This document shows, one piece after another, positions 28,117-37,646 of a DNA stretch of 64,000 nucleotides (positions within the stretch are counted from its first letter, which is position 1; the number at the start of each line of letters is the position of its first letter). Source of the DNA: Sphaerospermopsis torques-reginae ITEP-024 (GTDB lineage: Bacteria; Cyanobacteriota; Cyanobacteriia; Cyanobacteriales; Nostocaceae); contig NZ_CP080598.1 in NCBI RefSeq assembly GCF_019598945.1, positions 4,216,001 through 4,280,000 of the forward strand, in the 5' to 3' direction. The position numbers and the translations under genes were made by a program. The notes beneath the pieces are model-generated. The model was not told where the DNA came from and ran no database searches. It saw only the letters and a list, made by a program, of their open reading frames with translations.

Positions 28117-30150
28117 CCCACATTCCGCACTTCAAAATGTAGTACATATACAAGTATCATAAGCAGCATAGAGTGTTAAATATAAATACGCAATCAAGAA
28201 AGTAAAAATATAGACTTTAATTCCCATTTGACTACTAAAGAGAAACTCATAAGGCATTGAGAATAAATTCAGGAAAAAATGAGAGAATGAGACTGAAGTA
28301 CCTAAAAATGCCTTCATAATATGAATTACCAAACAGAAGAAATTGAGAGTAAAAACATAGATCACTTAGGAATAATCGCAGGAATAATAGATGAAATAGG
28401 AATAGTAGAAAAAATCAACGAGATATTTTCAATAGATATCAGAGAGAAAGTAAACACAGGAGAAGTAGTCAAAGCAATCATTCTCAATGGACTAGGCTTT
28501 GTATCAAGACCACTATATTTGTTCCCAGATTTCTTTAAAGACAAAGCCGTAGAACATCTAATAGGAACAGGAATAAAAGCAGAAGATTTAAACGACGATA
28601 AAATAGGTAGAGTCATGGATAAACTCTATAAATATGGATTAACTAAACTATTCTTAATCATTGCCTTAGAAGTAGTAAAGAAATATGGAATAGACACAAA
28701 ATATTCCCATTTAGACTCAAGCTCATTACATTTACACGGGGAATATAAGAATTGCGTAAATAATCTAGAGAAAGAACTAGGAATAAATCGAGAACATCCA
28801 ATAATGATTACACAAGGATATTCTCGTGACCATCGCCCAGACCTAAAACAATGTATATTAGATTTAATAGTAAGTAGTGATGGGGATATACCATTATTTT
28901 TTAGAGGGGCATCAGGAAACGAATCAGATAAAGCAGTATTTGCTCATATCTTAGTAGAATATTCTAAACAAATAGATTTTGAAAGTATCATGGTGGCTGA
29001 CAGTGCATTATATAGCGAAAGTAATTTAAAATTAATGTCAAACATGAAATGGATAAGTCGAGTACCATTATCCATTAAAAAAGCAAAAAATTTAGTGAAA
29101 GCCTCCATAAATAATGAAATGAAAGCCTGTAAAATCAAAGGTTATAGCTATATCGAAGAGAAAGTATCTTATGGAGGAATAGAGCAAAGATGGTTATTAG
29201 TAGAAAGCGTAGAGAGAAAAAAAGCAGACTTAAATAAACTAGACAAAAAAATCCAAGAAGAGTTATTAAAAGCTAACAAACAAGTAGATAAATTAGAACA
29301 GGAAGAATTTGCTGATAAATCTTTAGCCGAGTTGAAAATCAAAGAAATAACAGCTAAATTAAAATATCATCAAATATCAGACTATCGAATTACCGAGACA
29401 TTAAATCAAGGGAAAACAGCAGTTTATAGAGTGAAATGTAAATTAAGAGAAAATCAGGAGTTAATTACACAACAGCAAAACTCTTGTGGCAGATTTATTT
29501 TAGCCACCAATATTTTGGATGCTCAGGAGTTAGAGTCAGAAGAAATCCTCAAAATATATAAAGAACAACAATCTACAGAAAGAGGATTTAGATTTATCAA
29601 AGACCCGTTATTTTTCGCGGATAGTCTGTTTGTGAAAAATCCCCAAAGAGTAGAGACAATGATGATGTTAATGGCATTATGTCTTTTGGTTTATAATTTA
29701 GGACAAAGACAATTAAGAATGTCATTGAAGGCACAAAAAGCCACAGTTAAAAACCAACTGAATAAACCTACAGAATCTCCCACATTAAGATGGATATTTC
29801 AGTGCTTTCAAGGTATTCATCTTTTGATGGCACAAGGATTTCAACGAATTCTTAATTTAACGGAGTCGCATTGTCATATCTTGCAATTCCTACCTACTAC
29901 TTGTCAAAAATATTATTTATTATCTTAGTTTTCTCTCTATTTTTACTATTTCATCGGTTATCTTTTTGATAACTGATTCCACACCTTGAATTAAATATTG
30001 TTATTGCAATAGCTTTTAAACACCTTCTAAAGCTCAACTTTGTGTGTCCATAATTTTGTTTTACATTGATACGTAATTGTTCAAACCATAAGTTTTAATT
30101 TACCGTCAATGTAGTTTGTTTATGCTACTTTTTGAAGTGCGGAATGTGGG
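28117..30150 (+). mobile_element. IS1634-type insertion sequence, complete (2,034 bp)
   Basis: Both ends carry a 21-bp perfect inverted repeat starting CCCACATTCCGCACTTCAAA, with weaker similarity continuing inward (GTAG). It is flanked by TTTAA duplications. One intact transposase frame lies inside. It interrupts the CheB/CheR hybrid kinase gene on the opposite strand. The perfect ends, perfect target duplication and intact frame suggest a recent insertion. Confidence 0.93.
28321..29928 (+). CDS. IS1634-family transposase
   Basis: A 535-residue DDE transposase. The N-terminal region (DHLGIIAGIIDEIGIVEKINE) is DUF4277-like. The catalytic core includes YSHLDSSSLHLHGEY (first Asp), SIMVADSALYS (second Asp) and STERGFRFIKDP (Glu). 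The start is the first ATG after the left end. The reading frame is intact, so the element may be active. Confidence 0.93.
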   Translation: MNYQTEEIESKNIDHLGIIAGIIDEIGIVEKINEIFSIDIREKVNTGEVVKAIILNGLGFVSRPLYLFPDFFKDKAVEHLIGTGIKAEDLNDDKIGRVMDKLYKYGLTKLFLIIALEVVKKYGIDTKYSHLDSSSLHLHGEYKNCVNNLEKELGINREHPIMITQGYSRDHRPDLKQCILDLIVSSDGDIPLFFRGASGNESDKAVFAHILVEYSKQIDFESIMVADSALYSESNLKLMSNMKWISRVPLSIKKAKNLVKASINNEMKACKIKGYSYIEEKVSYGGIEQRWLLVESVERKKADLNKLDKKIQEELLKANKQVDKLEQEEFADKSLAELKIKEITAKLKYHQISDYRITETLNQGKTAVYRVKCKLRENQELITQQQNSCGRFILATNILDAQELESEEILKIYKEQQSTERGFRFIKDPLFFADSLFVKNPQRVETMMMLMALCLLVYNLGQRQLRMSLKAQKATVKNQLNKPTESPTLRWIFQCFQGIHLLMAQGFQRILNLTESHCHILQFLPTTCQKYYLLS

Positions 30151-30875
30151 TTTAACAGTCCATCTTTTTCTTCTGGCATAACTTCAGTCTGTGCAACTGC
30201 TTTTGAATGCTTGATGTAGGGATGACTGCTAAGGTTGGCCAGTTTCTCAGCAATTTGTTGGGGTGTAAGGATAAAGTCTACATAACCTGAAGCTACCGCC
30301 GTATTCGGCATACTACTAACTTTGGCTGATTCCTCACACTGAGCAAAAGTAATACCACCTTCTGCCTTGATTCTTTCTAACCCCCTTGTTCCATCTCCAT
30401 CACCCCCTGACAAGATAACGCCAATGGCTTTGTTTTTTAAGTCTTCTGCTAAGGAAAAAAAGAAACTATCAACTGTCATTGGTTGTTGATAGGTTTTTTC
30501 ACGGGGTTGAAGTTTTAACACCCCTTGATTAATGGTCATTGTTGCACCAGGGGGAATCACATAAATATGATTCGGTTCTACAGTCATTCCTTCCTGTACT
30601 TCAGTTACAGGTATTTGGGTTGTACGAGACAGTATTTCTGTCAACATACTTTTTTGTTGGGGGTTCAAATGCTGAACTAGCACAAATCCCATACCCGTAT
30701 CTGTGGGCAAATATTTCAATAATTGTGTAAATGCTTCTAATCCCCCCGCAGAAGCTCCAATCCCGACAATAGGGAATAAATTGTTCTGTTTATCTTCCTC
30801 TTTTGGGGATTCTGTAGATGTAGATTCTTTAGCTTGAGATTTTTTGCTAGACCGATGAAAATTCATGTTATGCAC
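30120..30875 (-). pseudogene. CheB methylesterase part of the split CheB/CheR hybrid kinase
   Basis: The 5' part of the gene broken by the IS. The frame has 251 residues, but only 30151-30875 is host sequence; the last ten residues (PHSALQKVA and the one before) come from the IS end. The CheB methylesterase core is complete: GIGASAGGLEAF (active-site Ser), VLVQHLNP (His), ILSGGDGDGTRGL (Asp). No receiver domain precedes it, as usual in CheB-CheR fusions. A short stand-alone CheB domain may still be made, cut off from its CheR/kinase partner. The first 45 residues are a charged linker. Confidence 0.88.
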
Positions 30876-31403
30876 CCCATTAAAATCGGGGGTTATAATG
30901 TTTGTTTTTATGTTTGTTTTTAGCTTTTTTCAAGGGAAATTTAGTCAACCTCTTGATTCATTCCTATTTTATCTGAAAGTTATATCAATATCACATATAT
31001 TTCTATTATAGGCTTTTAGTGATAAATTCTATAATTTAATTTCTCGACGTTGATGAGATAATCAGCAATAGGGAATAACCCATAGGGAATAGGAAATATA
31101 AAAAAAATAAGCATTCAGCTATCAGTAATCAACAATCAGCTTATAACAGCAAAAATAAAAATTTAGCAGCCTTGATTGAGGAAATTTACACTCTGTGCAT
31201 TTACTATTTTCCTTTATATTTTAGCGTTGAAAGCTGAAAGCTGATGGCTGACGGCTGAATACTGACAAAAAACTGAATTACCAGCAAATAATAGGAAATG
31301 AGATCAAGGAAATTATATAGATTTTGGCTGATATTTAACTAACTTTAATCTAAAAATAAACTTTTTCCCCAATCCCCAATCCCCAGTCCCCAGTCCCCAG
31401 TCC
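30876..31403. other. 528-bp gap with inverted-arm repeat, no gene
   Basis: It contains the CheB-side upstream region (with GTTTTTATGTTTGTTTTTA repeats), the inverted-arm repeat from TAAGCATTCAGC (31108) to GCTGAATACTGA (31264), and CCCCAGT repeats before mazG (about 31376-31404). No coding potential is seen. Confidence 0.6.
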
Positions 31404-32216
31404 CTAATCTTTAGCTAGTTTAGCTTTTGCCTGTTGCCAAAGTTCATCCAATTCTTCTAAACTATAATTTGTTAGGGGACGATCTATGACATCTTCCATT
31501 TTTTGCAATCTTTGAATAAATCGTAAACTTGTACCTTGTAAACCTGCACTGGGATCAAGTTTATGCCATCTCGCTAATTGAATTATGGCAAATAATAAAT
31601 CACCTAATTCTGATTCCTGTCTTTCCTGTGTTTCTTCAGCTAACGCTTGTTGAAATTCTCCTAATTCTTCGTGAAATTTATCCCAAACTTCCTCTATATT
31701 ATTCCATTCAAAACCCACAGCAGCAGCTTTTTTAGATATCTTCATTGCTGCATTTAATGGGGGAAGACTGCGACGATAACGATCTAATTTATCACTCAAT
31801 TTTTGCTTTTCTAAAGTTTCTCCTTTTTCCGCAGCTTTAATAGTTTCCCAATTTTGACGCACTTCATCTACATTTTCTACTGTGACATCACCAAATACAT
31901 GAGGATGACGACGAATTAATTTTTGAGAAATACTTTCGGCAATTTCTTTTAATGTAAAATCACCCTTTTCACTGGCTATTTGTGCTTGTAAAACTACCTG
32001 TAATAATAAATCTCCTAATTCTTCAGCGATCGCTTTTTTATCTCCTGTTTGAATTGCGTCTACCACCTCATAAGCTTCCTCAATTATATACGGTGTCAGA
32101 CTTTCCGGTGTTTGTGCTAAGTCCCAAGGACATCCACCATCAGGCGATCGCAATTTTGCCACTACATCAATTAAATCTTGTAACGCTGCCAATGTTGGAT
32201 TGTGATTTTCTGCCAT
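31404..32216 (-). CDS. mazG: Nucleoside triphosphate pyrophosphohydrolase (MazG)
   Basis: A 270-residue enzyme with two MazG folds. The first has the metal-binding EEAYEVVDA and EELGDLLLQVVLQ motifs (about 48-78), and the second has EELGEFQQAL and ESELGDLLFAIIQLARW (about 188-220). It hydrolyses NTPs to NMP and pyrophosphate, cleaning the nucleotide pool. The start MAENHN (32216) is chosen over the ATG two codons earlier. It lies 55 bp after the DUF2227 gene on the same strand and may share its transcript. Confidence 0.92.
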   Translation of the reverse strand: MAENHNPTLAALQDLIDVVAKLRSPDGGCPWDLAQTPESLTPYIIEEAYEVVDAIQTGDKKAIAEELGDLLLQVVLQAQIASEKGDFTLKEIAESISQKLIRRHPHVFGDVTVENVDEVRQNWETIKAAEKGETLEKQKLSDKLDRYRRSLPPLNAAMKISKKAAAVGFEWNNIEEVWDKFHEELGEFQQALAEETQERQESELGDLLFAIIQLARWHKLDPSAGLQGTSLRFIQRLQKMEDVIDRPLTNYSLEELDELWQQAKAKLAKD

Positions 32217-32271
32217 AATCAATTAAACTCTGCGCTCTCTGTGTACTCTGCGGTTTTAAATCTATTAAATA

Positions 32272-32880
32272 TTACTTAGTGCGGCTTTTATTAGTTCTGG
32301 GTTGAGAACTACGCTTACCACGACTATTAACTTTACGCTTTTTTATTTTGCCACTTGGTAGCAATCCCTGTACACCTTGCTTTTGAAACCTTTTATAAGC
32401 TGAACCAGTCCAGTCACTCAGAGAATGACTCATTGCACCGAGTTCACACCCCAAAAACAAAGCGAAAAATTCCCCATAATATATTGATATAGTCTTTCCC
32501 ACACTTCCCCACACTTCCCCCCAGTTCAAAGCCACATTACCCAATTTAGCGAAAATCACCAAAAGCAAAATCGCTACAACTCCTAAAAATGTGGTTAGAT
32601 ACACCACCCGCAACGTAGTACCAATAATTGGACCGTGGGATAAAAAAGACCGATGACGCAGACTTTTTTGATAAGGTAGCCATATCCAACGCAAAAAACC
32701 CCACCTTTGAAACTGACGAGAATAAATATCCAAGTCAGGACCAAACATCAAACCACCAAACATAAACCCCCCAGCAACCAACAACGTCACATTACTGCTA
32801 CGGGTGGAAATTAAAGTTATACCTGCTACCACAGGTACAGACCAAATAGTAATGCGATCGTGTGTTTGTCCAGAGGGCAT
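32272..32880 (-). CDS. DUF2227 putative metal-binding membrane protein
   Basis: A 202-residue protein starting MPSGQTHDRITIWS, the usual opening of DUF2227 proteins. It has His/Asp motifs (GPDLDIYS, HRSFLSHGPIIG) that could bind metal and several hydrophobic segments, and ends in a basic tail (KIKKRKVNSRGKRSS). The SLSDWTGS motif near residue 160 also fits. Function unknown. It lies upstream of mazG on the same strand. Confidence 0.85.
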   Translation of the reverse strand: MPSGQTHDRITIWSVPVVAGITLISTRSSNVTLLVAGGFMFGGLMFGPDLDIYSRQFQRWGFLRWIWLPYQKSLRHRSFLSHGPIIGTTLRVVYLTTFLGVVAILLLVIFAKLGNVALNWGEVWGSVGKTISIYYGEFFALFLGCELGAMSHSLSDWTGSAYKRFQKQGVQGLLPSGKIKKRKVNSRGKRSSQPRTNKSRTK

Positions 32881-33078
32881 ATTTTAGAAGTCAAAAGTCA
32901 AAAGTAAAAGTCAAAAGTCAAACTTCAGTATACCCAGATCCCCGACTTCTGATCTTCATTGATAGTCTCTGGAGAAGATCGGTAGGGGTAATTCATGAGT
33001 TACCCCCACGCAAGAATCAGGTTTTGAGTCGAATCTTGCGTAATTCCTATTCCCCAAAAAAAAATTTTTCCCAACCCC

Positions 33079-33108
33079 TTGCAAAATTTAAAAAGCCTGT
33101 GCTATATT
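33079..33108 (+). promoter_or_regulatory. Promoter of the tRNA-Val gene
   Basis: TTGCAA (33079-33084) and TATATT (33103-33108) with an 18-nt spacer. The predicted start is about 12 nt before the tRNA. Confidence 0.6.
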
Positions 33109-33127
33109 AATTAAGTCAGGAAAACAC

Positions 33128-33200
<73 letters not shown>

Positions 33201-33216
33201 CTTTTATATAAATACT

Positions 33217-33255
33217 ACTCTATAGGGTTTTTATACCTTATAGAGTTTTATTTTT
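33217..33255 (+). terminator. Rho-independent terminator after tRNA-Val
   Basis: ACTCTATA/TATAGAGT forms an 8-bp perfect stem extended by GGT/ACC, followed by TTTATTTTT. Confidence 0.85.
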
Positions 33256-33862
33256 ACTATTGATTATTCGTTATACTCTAATTGGCTATGCCAATATTCA
33301 CAATCATCATTTGCTTTGAATAGATAATACAAATTTTAAAACATCCTCTCAGATTGTCCACCCATAATCAAGAGTGAGCTTGTCCTAAGTTGACAATTTC
33401 ATAGACAAAACTATACTTATATTGACAAAAATCAATATATTTTCAGGAAAAAATCAACTACTTGATATATAATACGGTGATATCAAGTATTGAATTGAGA
33501 CTATTGCCGACGCGAAAACCAAGCAATGATGGTGGTAGTCTTTTTCAGAAACTTAATTGGAACACAATCGCGTTGGGCTACAGCGTGAAAGTCTACAGAG
33601 GGATAACCGCTCCCATGCTCCCGTTGAAGTAGAAAGTAAAGTCTAGCTTTGTCTAGGTTTTATATCGCAGGAATTTATGACTATAATTTGTGAATTATTA
33701 GCAGATGAGTTGGCAGAGTTACGTGGGCTAAAGAATATCTGAAAAAACAGAAGCAGAAAAAATAAATTATCCTATCTTGTCCTATCTTGTGGGATGGGCA
33801 TCCTGCCCGTCCGTAAACTGCTATATTATATGATAATATCTTAATTTTCACCATTCAAGAAA
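33256..33862. other. Gap with repeat remnants before the SemiSWEET gene
   Basis: It holds a single MITE arm (about 33335-33356), copy B of the 298-bp element, a 21-codon frame from 33677 (MTIICELLADELAELRGLKN) that may be a gene-end remnant, and a GGGATGGGCATCCTGCCCGT repeat (33791-33810) that recurs at 55266. No complete gene is seen. Confidence 0.55.
33376..33674 (-). mobile_element. 298-bp dispersed structured element, copy B (diverged)
   Basis: The reverse complement matches copies A and C along its whole length but with many substitutions. The ACTTGATAT/ATATCAAGT stem is retained although the loop has changed, and the core GCTTGGTTTTCGCGTCGG is identical. It carries no CRISPR repeat next to it. 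Confidence 0.75.
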
Positions 33863-34117
33863 ATGGATTTTATTAACACATTGGGATTAGCCGCAGGAAC
33901 ATTAACAACTATCGCATTTTTACCGCAAATGTTCCAAACCTGGAAAACAAAATCAGCTAAGGATGTCTCTTTTGTGATGCTGATTACTTTTATGACTGGG
34001 TTGTTTTTGTGGTTGATTTATGGGATGATTTTGGGTGCTGTACCAATTATTATGGCTAATGGCATAACTTTATTTTTCAATTTTATTATTCTCTGGTTGA
34101 AAATTAAATATAAGTAA
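33863..34117 (+). CDS. SemiSWEET-type sugar transporter (PQ-loop)
   Basis: An 84-residue protein with three transmembrane helices and the PQ-loop motif TIAFLPQMFQTWKTKS (17-32), matching bacterial SemiSWEETs, which dimerise to move sugars across the membrane. Its size is typical. The TAA stop (34115-34117) is also the tip of a repeat arm TAAGTATTCAG. Confidence 0.9.
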   Translation: MDFINTLGLAAGTLTTIAFLPQMFQTWKTKSAKDVSFVMLITFMTGLFLWLIYGMILGAVPIIMANGITLFFNFIILWLKIKYK

Positions 34118-34173
34118 GTATTCAGTAATCAGTAATCAGCTTTCAGATGTGAGCAGATACGGCTGAATGTTGA
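34115..34173. repeat. Inverted-arm repeat TAAGTATTCAG ... GGCTGAATGTTGA
   Basis: A short, imperfect member of the family seen at 11335 and 36326. It overlaps the SemiSWEET stop codon. It is followed by ACGCAGAT repeats (about 34203-34231). Confidence 0.55.
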
Positions 34174-34345
34174 TAATGTATTTTCAGGAAGATATTAATT
34201 TAACGCAGATGAACGCAGATAAACGCAGATGTAAATTGATAATTTACAGATTTTCCAAATGTTAATTTTTCTGATTTTATCTGAATCTACTATTTTCTGC
34301 TAACTTGGTTTATAATTGTGTGTAGATAACTTTTTATAAAGACCT

Positions 34346-35977
34346 GTGACATCATCTGCATTTGATTCGGAAAAGCTTTTATTTACCCCAGCAAACCCTA
34401 AAAATGACGCTATTCCTTTAATTTTTGCTTTCCCCAATGAGTACACTGTGGGTATAACCAGTCTTGGTTATCAGGTGGTTTGGGCAACTTTAGCAATGCG
34501 TGATGATTTACAAGTAAGTCGTTTATTTACTGATATTCAAGAACAACTTCCTAGACATCCAGAAATCTTAGGTTTTTCTATGTCTTGGGAATTAGATTAT
34601 GTGAATATTTTTAATCTTTTGGAATCTTTAAATATTCCTCTGCGTGCAAGCAATAGAACCGAAAATCATCCTCTCGTTTTTGGTGGTGGTCCGGTTTTGA
34701 CTGCTAACCCTGAACCTTTTGCCGATTTTTTTGATGTGGTTTTGTTGGGTGATGGGGAAATTTTATTAAGTAGTTTTATTGATGCTTATCAAGAAGTTAG
34801 AAACGCCCAGCGGGAAGTTAAATTAAAACGTTTAGCGCAAGTACCGGGAATTTATATTCCGAGTTTATATGATGTTGAATATTTTAGCAATGATGGAGAA
34901 ATAAAATCTATTCATCCTCGTGATAGTGATATTCCCGCAGTTATTCAAAAGCAAACTTATCGAGGAAATACTCTTTCTGCTTCTACTATCGTGACAGAAA
35001 AAGCAGCTTGGGAAAATATTTTTATGGTGGAAGTGGTGCGGAGTTGTCCTGAAATGTGTCGCTTTTGTTTAGCAAGTTATTTAACTTTACCTTTTAGAAC
35101 TGCGAGTTTAGAAAAATCTTTAATTCCTGCTATTGAACAGGGTTTAAAAGTTACTAACCGTCTGGGTTTATTGGGTGCTTCGGTGACACAACATCCTGAA
35201 TTTTCTGAGTTATTAGATTATATTAGTCAAGCAAAATATGATGATGTGCGGTTGAGTGTTGCTTCGGTAAGAACAAATACGGTTACAGAAAAGTTAGCTG
35301 CAACTTTAGCAAAACGTGATACTCGTTCTTTGACTATTGCTGTAGAAAGTGGTTCGGAAAATTTACGTCAAATTATTAATAAAAAATTAGATAATGAGGA
35401 AATTATCCAAGCTGCTGTAAATGCAAAAGCCGGGGGTTTATCTAGTTTAAAATTATATGGGATGGTGGGTATTCCGGGGGAAGAACCGGAAGATTTAGAT
35501 GCAACGGTAGCAATAATGAAAGCTGTTAAAAAAGCTGCTTCTGGTTTGCGGTTAACTCTAGGATGTAGCACTTTTGTACCTAAGTCACACACTCCTTTTC
35601 AGTGGTTTGGGGTAAATAAACAATCTGAAAAGCGGTTACAGTTTTTACAAAAACAGCTAAAACCCCAAGGTATAGATTTTCGTCCAGAAAGTTATAATTG
35701 GTCTATTATACAAACTTTGTTATCGAGAGGCGATCGCAGATTATCTTATCTGTTAGAATTAACTCGTGATTTTGGTGATTCTTTGGGAAGTTATAAACGT
35801 GCTTTTAAAGAGTTAAAAGGGAAAATTCCCGATTTAGATTTTTACGTTTATAGTCATTGGTCTACTGAGCAAATTTTACCTTGGAATCACTTGCAAGGAC
35901 CTTTACCCCAGTCTACACTAATAAAACATTTACATGAAGCAACGAGTCATTTTCGTTCCGCTTCCCCAGTTAAATAA
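34346..35977 (+). CDS. B12-binding-type radical SAM protein
   Basis: A 543-residue protein. The N-terminal 180 residues form a B12-binding-like Rossmann region (SLGYQVVWATLAM, LGFSMSWELDY, VFGGGPVLTANPEPFADFFD, LLGDGE). The radical SAM domain follows with the cluster motif CPEMCRFC (CxxxCxxC, about residues 234-241), then TIAVESGSENLR and KLYGMVGIPGEE. It matches the TIGR03960-like group of uncharacterised radical SAM enzymes. The start is a GTG at 34346, and no ATG lies near it. The reaction is unknown. Confidence 0.85.
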   Translation: MTSSAFDSEKLLFTPANPKNDAIPLIFAFPNEYTVGITSLGYQVVWATLAMRDDLQVSRLFTDIQEQLPRHPEILGFSMSWELDYVNIFNLLESLNIPLRASNRTENHPLVFGGGPVLTANPEPFADFFDVVLLGDGEILLSSFIDAYQEVRNAQREVKLKRLAQVPGIYIPSLYDVEYFSNDGEIKSIHPRDSDIPAVIQKQTYRGNTLSASTIVTEKAAWENIFMVEVVRSCPEMCRFCLASYLTLPFRTASLEKSLIPAIEQGLKVTNRLGLLGASVTQHPEFSELLDYISQAKYDDVRLSVASVRTNTVTEKLAATLAKRDTRSLTIAVESGSENLRQIINKKLDNEEIIQAAVNAKAGGLSSLKLYGMVGIPGEEPEDLDATVAIMKAVKKAASGLRLTLGCSTFVPKSHTPFQWFGVNKQSEKRLQFLQKQLKPQGIDFRPESYNWSIIQTLLSRGDRRLSYLLELTRDFGDSLGSYKRAFKELKGKIPDLDFYVYSHWSTEQILPWNHLQGPLPQSTLIKHLHEATSHFRSASPVK

Positions 35978-35986
35978 AGATTATAG

Positions 35987-36035
<49 letters not shown>

Positions 36036-36128
36036 AAAACCTTTTTTTAGTAAAAGTTTCATGATAGTTGATGTCCTAACTACTCTGTCTACGTCCATAA
36101 ATATTACCCAAATTACCCAACAAATAGA

Positions 36129-36317
36129 ATGCAAAATACATCAGAATTTTATTGTGCTTATTGTGGTGAAGAAAACACGACTTTTATTGATATTAGTGCA
36201 GGAATGATGCAAACTTATGTAGAAGATTGTCAAGTTTGTTGTCGTCCGAATATTTTGTATATCAGAATTGATGAAGATACGCTAGATATTGAAATAGATA
36301 CCGAATATGAAGGATAA
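36129..36317 (+). CDS. CPXCG-motif cysteine-rich protein
   Basis: A 62-residue protein with CAYCG (9-13) and CQVCC (33-37), two Cys pairs typical of the small CPXCG-motif family. An acidic C-terminus follows. It probably binds zinc; the function is not known. Small size and composition agree with the family. Confidence 0.85.
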   Translation: MQNTSEFYCAYCGEENTTFIDISAGMMQTYVEDCQVCCRPNILYIRIDEDTLDIEIDTEYEG

Positions 36318-36325
36318 TTAAAAGG

Positions 36326-36495
36326 TAAGCATTCAGCCATCAGCCATCAGCAAAAAAGAAGAAAAACATCAATACTCACCTGTAACTTTCTCTCATTAAC
36401 ACTTGTGGGATTTGACAACATTCTGCTCATTTTATGACAAACCTATCTAACTCTAGGTAAAAGCTGATGACTGATTACTGATAGCTGAATACTTA
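36326..36495. repeat. 170-bp inverted-arm repeat TAAGCATTCAGCC ... GCTGAATACTTA
   Basis: The left arm TAAGCATTCAGCCATCAG and the right arm CTGATTACTGATAGCTGAATACTTA bracket about 110 bp of non-coding sequence between the CPXCG and SRPBCC genes. It is the clearest two-armed member in the window. Confidence 0.7.
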
Positions 36496-36526
36496 CATTA
36501 AAGGTTAAGGTTAAGGTTTTCGTTTC

Positions 36527-36976
36527 ATGCTGTACTTTACTCATTCTTCTATTATTAACGCACCTGTCGAAGTAGTTTGGAAATTCCATGAAAGACAAGA
36601 TATTTTACAACTACTCACTCCACCTTGGCAACCTGTACAGGTATTGCGTCGGGAAGGTGGACTGGATGAAGGTGCAATAACTGAGTTTAAATTATTTCTT
36701 GGACCTTTACCTTTAACTTGGTTAGCGCGTCATACAGATTTTGAACAATATCGGTTGTTTACTGATGTACAAATATCGGGACCTTTTGAGTCTTGGGTGC
36801 ATCGTCATGAGTTTACAGAAGAAGATGGAAAGACTAGATTAACTGATAATATTTCTTATTCTATGCCTGGTGGTGATGGGGTGGAATTTGTCAGTGGTTG
36901 GTTAATTCAATTGCAGTTAGAAGCGATGTTTCGTTATCGGCATTTTATCACCAAACGGGAATGTGAGTCAAAATAA
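36527..36976 (+). CDS. SRPBCC (START/Bet v1-like) protein
   Basis: A 149-residue protein with the SRPBCC opening pattern (HSSIINAPVEVVWKFHERQDIL), the middle SGPFESWVHRHEF and the closing long helix (GWLIQLQLEAMFRYRHFITKREC). These proteins have a hydrophobic ligand pocket. The cyanobacterial members are sometimes labelled cyclase/dehydrase or cell-division inhibitor, without proof. The ligand is unknown. Confidence 0.82.
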   Translation: MLYFTHSSIINAPVEVVWKFHERQDILQLLTPPWQPVQVLRREGGLDEGAITEFKLFLGPLPLTWLARHTDFEQYRLFTDVQISGPFESWVHRHEFTEEDGKTRLTDNISYSMPGGDGVEFVSGWLIQLQLEAMFRYRHFITKRECESK

Positions 36977-37173
36977 TTGCTGATCAATGATCCAGATGTA
37001 TCGACAATTGTGTTAATTTTTATAGCAATTTGTAAACATTTGTATCAACTTTTGACTCTGGAGAAGTAACTGAACTGTAAAAAACGTAATATCCAAATCC
37101 CCAGCTTTTTGAATAAGTCGGGGATATATCCACTTCCTATTTTACAGCTATTAAAAATCAAATCTGGTTGCTA

Positions 37174-37179
37174 TATAAT
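37174..37179 (+). promoter_or_regulatory. -10 element upstream of psb34
   Basis: TATAAT at 37174-37179, 41 nt before the ATG. No good -35 is visible (TTAAAA at 37151-37156, 17-nt spacing). Confidence 0.45.
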
Positions 37180-37220
37180 GAATGCACATTAAATAAAAGA
37201 AGATAACAAGGAAAAACTTC

Positions 37221-37400
37221 ATGCCCTATACCAACGAAGAAGGCGGTCTTCTCAACAATTTTGCCCAAGAACCCAAGGTTTATCAAGCAGAACCACCTAC
37301 GGATGGACAAAAGCGCACCTATATTATTTTAGGAATTGCTGCTGCTCTTTTGGTAGGTGGTTTAATTTTTGTCGCCTTCGCCGTGTCTAATGCCAACTAA
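37221..37400 (+). CDS. psb34: Psb34 (ssl1498-family) photosystem II assembly protein
   Basis: A 59-residue protein that opens MPYTNEEGGLLNNFAQEPK and has one transmembrane helix (about 35-55, IILGIAAALLVGGLIFVAFA). This matches the cyanobacterial ssl1498 family of light-harvesting-like single-helix proteins, named Psb34 and found with CP47-containing photosystem II assembly intermediates. An AAGGA ribosome-binding site lies 8-12 nt upstream, a TATAAT box further up, and a terminator follows, so it is a monocistronic unit. Confidence 0.9.
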   Translation: MPYTNEEGGLLNNFAQEPKVYQAEPPTDGQKRTYIILGIAAALLVGGLIFVAFAVSNAN

Positions 37401-37445
37401 AAACAAAAGCAAAATAATTTAATAAAATTTAATATTTTCAGATTT

Positions 37446-37486
37446 TCAGGTTTCCATCTCAGGATGAACCTGATTTTTTTTATTTT
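37446..37486 (+). terminator. Rho-independent terminator after psb34
   Basis: TCAGGTT/AACCTGA stem with a 14-nt loop, then TTTTTTTTATTTTTT. Confidence 0.85.
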
Positions 37487-37646
37487 TTGCTAAAATTAAA
37501 GAGAATTTAAGTATAAATATATACGTTTATCGTGATTAATCCTAGAAAAATTGATTCATCCTGAACAAAATACATTTACTTGAAAATCAAAATAAGGAGA
37601 TTTTTCAATCAGTTATGTATATTGTATTTAGGCTGTTGTAGCCACT

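Noticed and set aside
33677-33742. 21-codon frame MTIICELLADELAELRGLKN as a gene
   Set aside because: Too short and next to the end of copy B; noted only as a possible gene-end remnant.
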